Assembly (NCBI GenBank): GCA_003150225.1
Contig: QAND01000023.1
Span: forward strand, 41,813 to 105,812
Direction of reading: 5' to 3'
DNA length: 64,000 bases
From: Bacillota bacterium
GTDB taxonomy: Bacteria > Bacillota > Clostridia > Christensenellales > QAND01
Made by a program: the position numbers and the translations under genes. Under the pieces are notes generated by a model. That model saw only the letters and a list, made by a program, of their open reading frames with translations. It did no database searches and had not been told where the DNA came from. Position 1 is the stretch's first letter, and every line of letters starts with the position of its first letter. This document shows, piece after piece, positions 60,645 to 64,000 of the stretch.

Positions 60645-60673
60645 ATTATACTCGCATACTTATTCAGATACAA
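60645..60673 (-). promoter_or_regulatory. Promoter of the amino acid ABC operon
   Basis: TTGTAT (60668-60673), 17-base spacer, TATAAT (60645-60650) on the minus strand. The DNA upstream is strongly AT-rich. Confidence 0.85.
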
Positions 60674-60793
60674 CCCTAAATTCCCGATATTATATAATAT
60701 TTATTCGGTCTAATTCTTTATTTTTTGCACTTTTTATTTTATTATCACCTATTTTTTCTTTATTTTAGCGATTATCTCTTTTTTTCATAAAAA

Positions 60794-60841
60794 AGTATAA
60801 ACTGCATATTCTGCATTTCTGCATAATATGCAGTTTATACT
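60794..60841 (-). terminator. Terminator of the methionine synthase operon
   Basis: agtataaactgcatatt pairs perfectly with aatatgcagtttatact (17 bp); six T follow on the minus strand. The loop holds TGCAT repeats. Confidence 0.9.
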
Positions 60842-60851
60842 GTATATCCCC

Positions 60852-63203
60852 TTATTTCAAACCCACAAGCGCTTTGGCCAAGGTAACGGCTTGCGCGGCA
60901 TCCGAGCTATAATGAACCCCCAGCTCCTGGGCAAATTCCGGGGTTACCACGGCGCCTCCCACCATGATGCCGCCGGAATACCCTTCCTTCTTTAAAAGGG
61001 CGACGGTATCCGCCATTTTCTCCATGGTGGTGGTCAGAAGGGCGGAAAGCCCCACCACATCGGCCTTGTATTTCCGAGCGGCCTCGGCCACCCGCTCCTT
61101 TTTCACATCCCGGCCAAGGTCCACCACTGCAAAACCGTTGTTCTTCAGCATCAATCCCACGATGTTTTTGCCGATATCATGGATATCCCCCTCCACCGTG
61201 GCAATGACCGCCACCCGCTTCTGCTGCTGTCCTCCAGAAGCCAGGATGATGGGTTCCAAATGATCGAACACCTGCTTTGCGGCATCGGCACTGGACATGA
61301 GCTGGGGCAGGAACACCTCCCGGCGGGAAAACAGCTCTCCCATCCGGTCCAGAGCGGGTACCAGAATGCCGTCGATGATCTCCCCCGGCGTTCTTCCGCC
61401 ATCCAGTTCCTCCTGGGCAAATCGCTTGGCGGCGGATTTGTCCCCCGACAGGATGGCGTCAAACAGGCCCTCCGCTTCCCTCTGCTCCTTGGTATAGGCG
61501 GCAGCGTATTCCGCCGCTCCATCGCCTCCCACCACGATGGCGTTGGCGGCAAGAATGCTGCCCCGAGTAGCCTCATCACATGGGTTCAAAATTGCGCAGG
61601 TCATCCCCCTTGCCATGGCCGCCACCAGCATTGCTCCGTTGACGGCTCCCCGATTTGGCAGACCAAAGGAAATGTTGGATACGCCCATCACGCTGTTAAG
61701 GCCCCGCTCCTGGCACCAGTCGATAACGGAGAGGGCGGTTTTGGCCCCATTCCCATCGCTGGCAATGGTCAAAGCAAGGGCATCTACGATAACATCCCGG
61801 GGCCCCAGCCCATGGCGCTCCGCTGCGGCAAGGATGGTCTCCAGATTCCGCAGCCGGTCTTCCAAGATCTCCGGCACCCCTTCCTCCGAAATCGGCAAGG
61901 CCACATACATGGCCCCGTACTTCTTTACAATGGGCAGCAGCGTCTCCATCCGCTCCCGCTCCGCCGGCACCGAGTTCACGATGGCCCGTCCGGGATACTG
62001 CCGCAACGCCCGCTCCATGGCAATGGGGTTGACGGTATCCACCATAAGGGGCAGATCCACCCTGCCCGCAAGCTCCAGGACATACTCCGGAAGTATCTCC
62101 TCCTCCCGGACTCCATGCATTCCCACGTTTACATCCAGCGCGCTGGCCCCCGCCGCCCGCTGGCTTAGGCCCAGGCCCACGGCATATTCCAGGTTTCCTT
62201 CACGAATCGCCGCCTGGAGCTTCTTTTTCCCAGTGGGGTTGATCCGCTCTCCTACGGCACAAAGGGGGAGCCCCTGGCCCATCTGCGCCCAGCGGGAAAC
62301 CGAGGTCACCACGGCATAAGGAAAAGAGATCCGGACGGGCGGCGTTACCCCAGCCATATTCCTCTTCATGGCCTGGATATGGGCAAACCCCGTACCACAG
62401 CAGCCTCCAATGGCGTTGGCTCCCGCCTTCATTAAACCCACGGTCTGGGCCGCATATTCCTGGGGTGACATGCTATCCCCGCCAGGCAGTCCGGCATTGG
62501 GTCGGGCCACGATGGGCAGATGGGTCTGGGCCGCCATCTGCACAATAACCTTTTCCATGGCCGCCGGCCCCACCCCGCAGTTGGCGCCGACGGCATCGGC
62601 GCCGGCAGCCGCAAGGGTTACGGCGGCAATCCGTCCGTCGCTGCCCGTCAGGGTGCGCCCGCTCTCATCGAAGGTCATGGTACAGAGAATGGGCATCTCC
62701 TCTCCCGCTCCCTCCCTGGCGCCAATGACGGCTGCCCGAGCCTCGGCGATGTCCATCATGGTCTCAATGGCAAGGAAGTCCACCCCGGCCTCCCGTAAAA
62801 TCCGAGCCTGCCGGCGATAGGCTTCCACAGCCTCCTCAAAGGAAAGGGGACCAAAGGGCCGCACCATTTGTCCGGTCTGGGTCATATCCCCCGCCACCAG
62901 CGCCCGGCCCCGGGCGCAGGACCGTGCGACCTGGCACATCCGCCTGTTGATCTCCTCCATCCGTTCCGCAAGGCCGTATTCCCCAAGCTTTAACGGGTTA
63001 GCCCCAAAGGTAAAAGCATAGATGGCCTCCGCTCCAGCATCCAGATATCCCCGATGCATAGCGGCTATGGCCTCAGCATGCTCCACCGCCCAGGCCTCGG
63101 GGCATACTCCAAAGGGCAATCCGCGCTCCATCAAATGGGTGCCCGCCGCCCCATCCAAAAGCCTGGGCTGTTTCAACCACTTTGTAAATTCCGCTCGTTT
63201 CAT
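60852..63203 (-). CDS. metH: Cobalamin-dependent methionine synthase, core protein
   Basis: The 783-residue protein has a homocysteine domain (LLDGAAGTHLMERGL; zinc Cys in GANCGVG and GGCCGTG; residues 1-290), a pterin-binding domain (VGERINPTGKKKLQ onward, about 320-560), a helical cap near 580-660, and a B12-binding domain with GDIHDIGKNIVGLML (D-x-H-x2-G, about 675-690). It moves a methyl group from methyltetrahydrofolate to homocysteine. The reactivation domain is not fused but is encoded by the next upstream gene, whose stop overlaps the start by four bases. Confidence 0.95.
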   Translation of the reverse strand: MKRAEFTKWLKQPRLLDGAAGTHLMERGLPFGVCPEAWAVEHAEAIAAMHRGYLDAGAEAIYAFTFGANPLKLGEYGLAERMEEINRRMCQVARSCARGRALVAGDMTQTGQMVRPFGPLSFEEAVEAYRRQARILREAGVDFLAIETMMDIAEARAAVIGAREGAGEEMPILCTMTFDESGRTLTGSDGRIAAVTLAAAGADAVGANCGVGPAAMEKVIVQMAAQTHLPIVARPNAGLPGGDSMSPQEYAAQTVGLMKAGANAIGGCCGTGFAHIQAMKRNMAGVTPPVRISFPYAVVTSVSRWAQMGQGLPLCAVGERINPTGKKKLQAAIREGNLEYAVGLGLSQRAAGASALDVNVGMHGVREEEILPEYVLELAGRVDLPLMVDTVNPIAMERALRQYPGRAIVNSVPAERERMETLLPIVKKYGAMYVALPISEEGVPEILEDRLRNLETILAAAERHGLGPRDVIVDALALTIASDGNGAKTALSVIDWCQERGLNSVMGVSNISFGLPNRGAVNGAMLVAAMARGMTCAILNPCDEATRGSILAANAIVVGGDGAAEYAAAYTKEQREAEGLFDAILSGDKSAAKRFAQEELDGGRTPGEIIDGILVPALDRMGELFSRREVFLPQLMSSADAAKQVFDHLEPIILASGGQQQKRVAVIATVEGDIHDIGKNIVGLMLKNNGFAVVDLGRDVKKERVAEAARKYKADVVGLSALLTTTMEKMADTVALLKKEGYSGGIMVGGAVVTPEFAQELGVHYSSDAAQAVTLAKALVGLK

Positions 63204-63802
63204 CGTTCCTTCACCCCACATACAGCGAGTACGCTCTTTTCAGGATACAGCATATTTCCCTGGGTCAGGGAGATTCCCAGACGCCCAGCATCCAGCAGTA
63301 GAAACAGGGATCGCTGAAAGGATAGGGGCATGTCCCCATAGCCCGGGGAAAACCGGGTGGACAGCAGCTCGTAGCCCATCTTAAAGAGATAGGGCTTCCG
63401 CATCTTCAGCATAAAGTCCAGACCAGCGTCCGCACAAGCCGAGGCGCAGGCATCCAGAATCACGCCTCGTTCCGCCTCCCCCTCCCGAAGCAGCTCATTC
63501 ACCCGCTGTGAAACCCGCTCGCCAAGGGTACTGGCCATCAAAAGCGCTTTGGTGCATCCCGCAAGATAATCCAAAAACCCCTGGCTCACCACCCGGTTTC
63601 CCTGGCTTAGATCCACCAAGCCCCCGGCTGTTTTTACATCCACCAGCTTGCAAACCCCGTTGGGCCGCAGCGCGCTGATATTCCGCCGGATCTCCTCCAT
63701 CATAGGGTGTTCTGGCGGGATGTTTCCCTTCCGAAACCCCAGATAACCCAGCACGGTGTTTTCCTTTACATCCACCGGCATATTGGAGAAAAGATGCTCC
63801 AT
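63200..63802 (-). CDS. MetH reactivation-domain protein, stand-alone
   Basis: The 200-residue protein corresponds to the AdoMet-binding activation domain of MetH, with RFSPGYGDMPLSFQRSLFLLLDAGRLGISLTQGNMLYPEKSVLAVCGVK near the end (R-x3-PGYGD-x2-L). It binds AdoMet for reductive remethylation of the cobalamin when it is oxidised. The ATG at 63802 has GGGGAGG 6 bases before it. It is made just upstream of metH and probably joins it as a complex. Confidence 0.92.
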   Translation of the reverse strand: MEHLFSNMPVDVKENTVLGYLGFRKGNIPPEHPMMEEIRRNISALRPNGVCKLVDVKTAGGLVDLSQGNRVVSQGFLDYLAGCTKALLMASTLGERVSQRVNELLREGEAERGVILDACASACADAGLDFMLKMRKPYLFKMGYELLSTRFSPGYGDMPLSFQRSLFLLLDAGRLGISLTQGNMLYPEKSVLAVCGVKER

Positions 63803-63900
63803 ATTCCGCCTCCCCAAAAGGATTTTATTTAGTATAGCAGATAATCCCCGATTGCAGAAACAGAAATTCTTTGCTTTAATAGGGAAAAGGAGGTTGTACT

Positions 63901-64000
63901 ATGAGTATTCCCGCGTTATTTCAAAAGGGCCGGGTACTGTCCCTGGAGGTTTTTCCCCCCAAGCCCGACGCGCCCATAGAGGTTATCGACGGCACACTAA
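63901..64000 (+). CDS. metF: Methylenetetrahydrofolate reductase, first 33 codons (cut by window edge)
   Basis: The visible residues (MSIPALFQKGRVLSLEVFPPKPD...) match the start of MetF, whose first strand reads LSxEVFPPK. AAAAGGAGG lies before the ATG. It is divergent from the metH operon, with about 98 bases between them and no S-box or B12 riboswitch visible. MetF makes the methyltetrahydrofolate that MetH uses. Confidence 0.85.
   Translation, partial: MSIPALFQKGRVLSLEVFPPKPDAPIEVIDGTL

Noticed and set aside
63818-63900. SAM or cobalamin riboswitch between the metH operon and metF
   Set aside because: The 80-odd bases show neither consensus and are too short for a cobalamin aptamer.

Overview
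The window comes from an endospore-forming member of the Bacillota, most likely a fairly GC-rich anaerobic Clostridia lineage. Pointers are BofA, CotF-like coat genes, a YjcZ-like cysteine/glycine-rich protein, possible Spo0A boxes, a T-box leader, a yybP-ykoY manganese riboswitch and a pyrophosphate-type phosphofructokinase. Genus is not assigned. The right half of homoserine dehydrogenase and the first 100 bases of metF are cut by the window ends. No tRNA, rRNA, CRISPR array, insertion sequence, integrase or phage gene is visible.

Layout. 1-10.6 kb is mixed housekeeping: hom, coaX, two VOC proteins, a TspO-like protein, glycerate kinase, glyQS, DinB-like, cytidylate-kinase-like, an HflX carrying an extra JAMM-like N-terminal domain, GNAT and a ThiF/MoeB-type protein. 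11-18.2 kb is a minus-strand block: DUF4870-like protein, rimI, tsaB, tsaE, YitT, mazF without an adjacent antitoxin, nnrD, birA, recX. 18.3-18.8 kb holds two small coat-type genes. 19-26.8 kb holds adenine deaminase, small metal-binding and cell-wall proteins, a repeat-rich intergenic region, and a galU-mtaD-lipoprotein operon. 27-36 kb has a more AT-rich pair (GAP-type membrane protein, flavin reductase-like), pyk, a ferritin-like protein, an ABC-2 exporter, a mannitol-dehydrogenase-like gene, a divergent sirtuin, a lipoprotein and two divergent XRE regulators. 36-43 kb holds the PPi-type pfk, an acyl-CoA synthetase with an XRE-cupin regulator behind a T-box leader, and a P-type ATPase behind a manganese riboswitch.

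43-52.6 kb shows the usual dnaX-ybaB-recR...yaaL-bofA order broken by about 6 kb on the other strand: two tandem, highly similar mannose-family PTS operons (IIB-IIC-IID, no IIA), each with its own strong promoter and AT-rich or pyrimidine-rich flanks. 52.7-60.7 kb holds DegV, three paralogous M20 peptidases and a polar amino acid ABC transporter, suggesting peptide or N-acyl amino acid use. 60.8-64 kb is the methionine synthase module: metH core, a separate reactivation-domain protein, and divergent metF.

Most notable: a T-box with likely isoleucine specifier in front of a branched-chain-type acyl-CoA synthetase operon, the HflX-JAMM fusion, the PTS island inside the recombination/sporulation operon, an in-phase dnaX slippery heptamer at nearly the same codon as in E. 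coli, a mazF with no neighbouring antitoxin gene, and the Cys/Gly repeat protein. All calls were made by reading the sequence; no database search was run.
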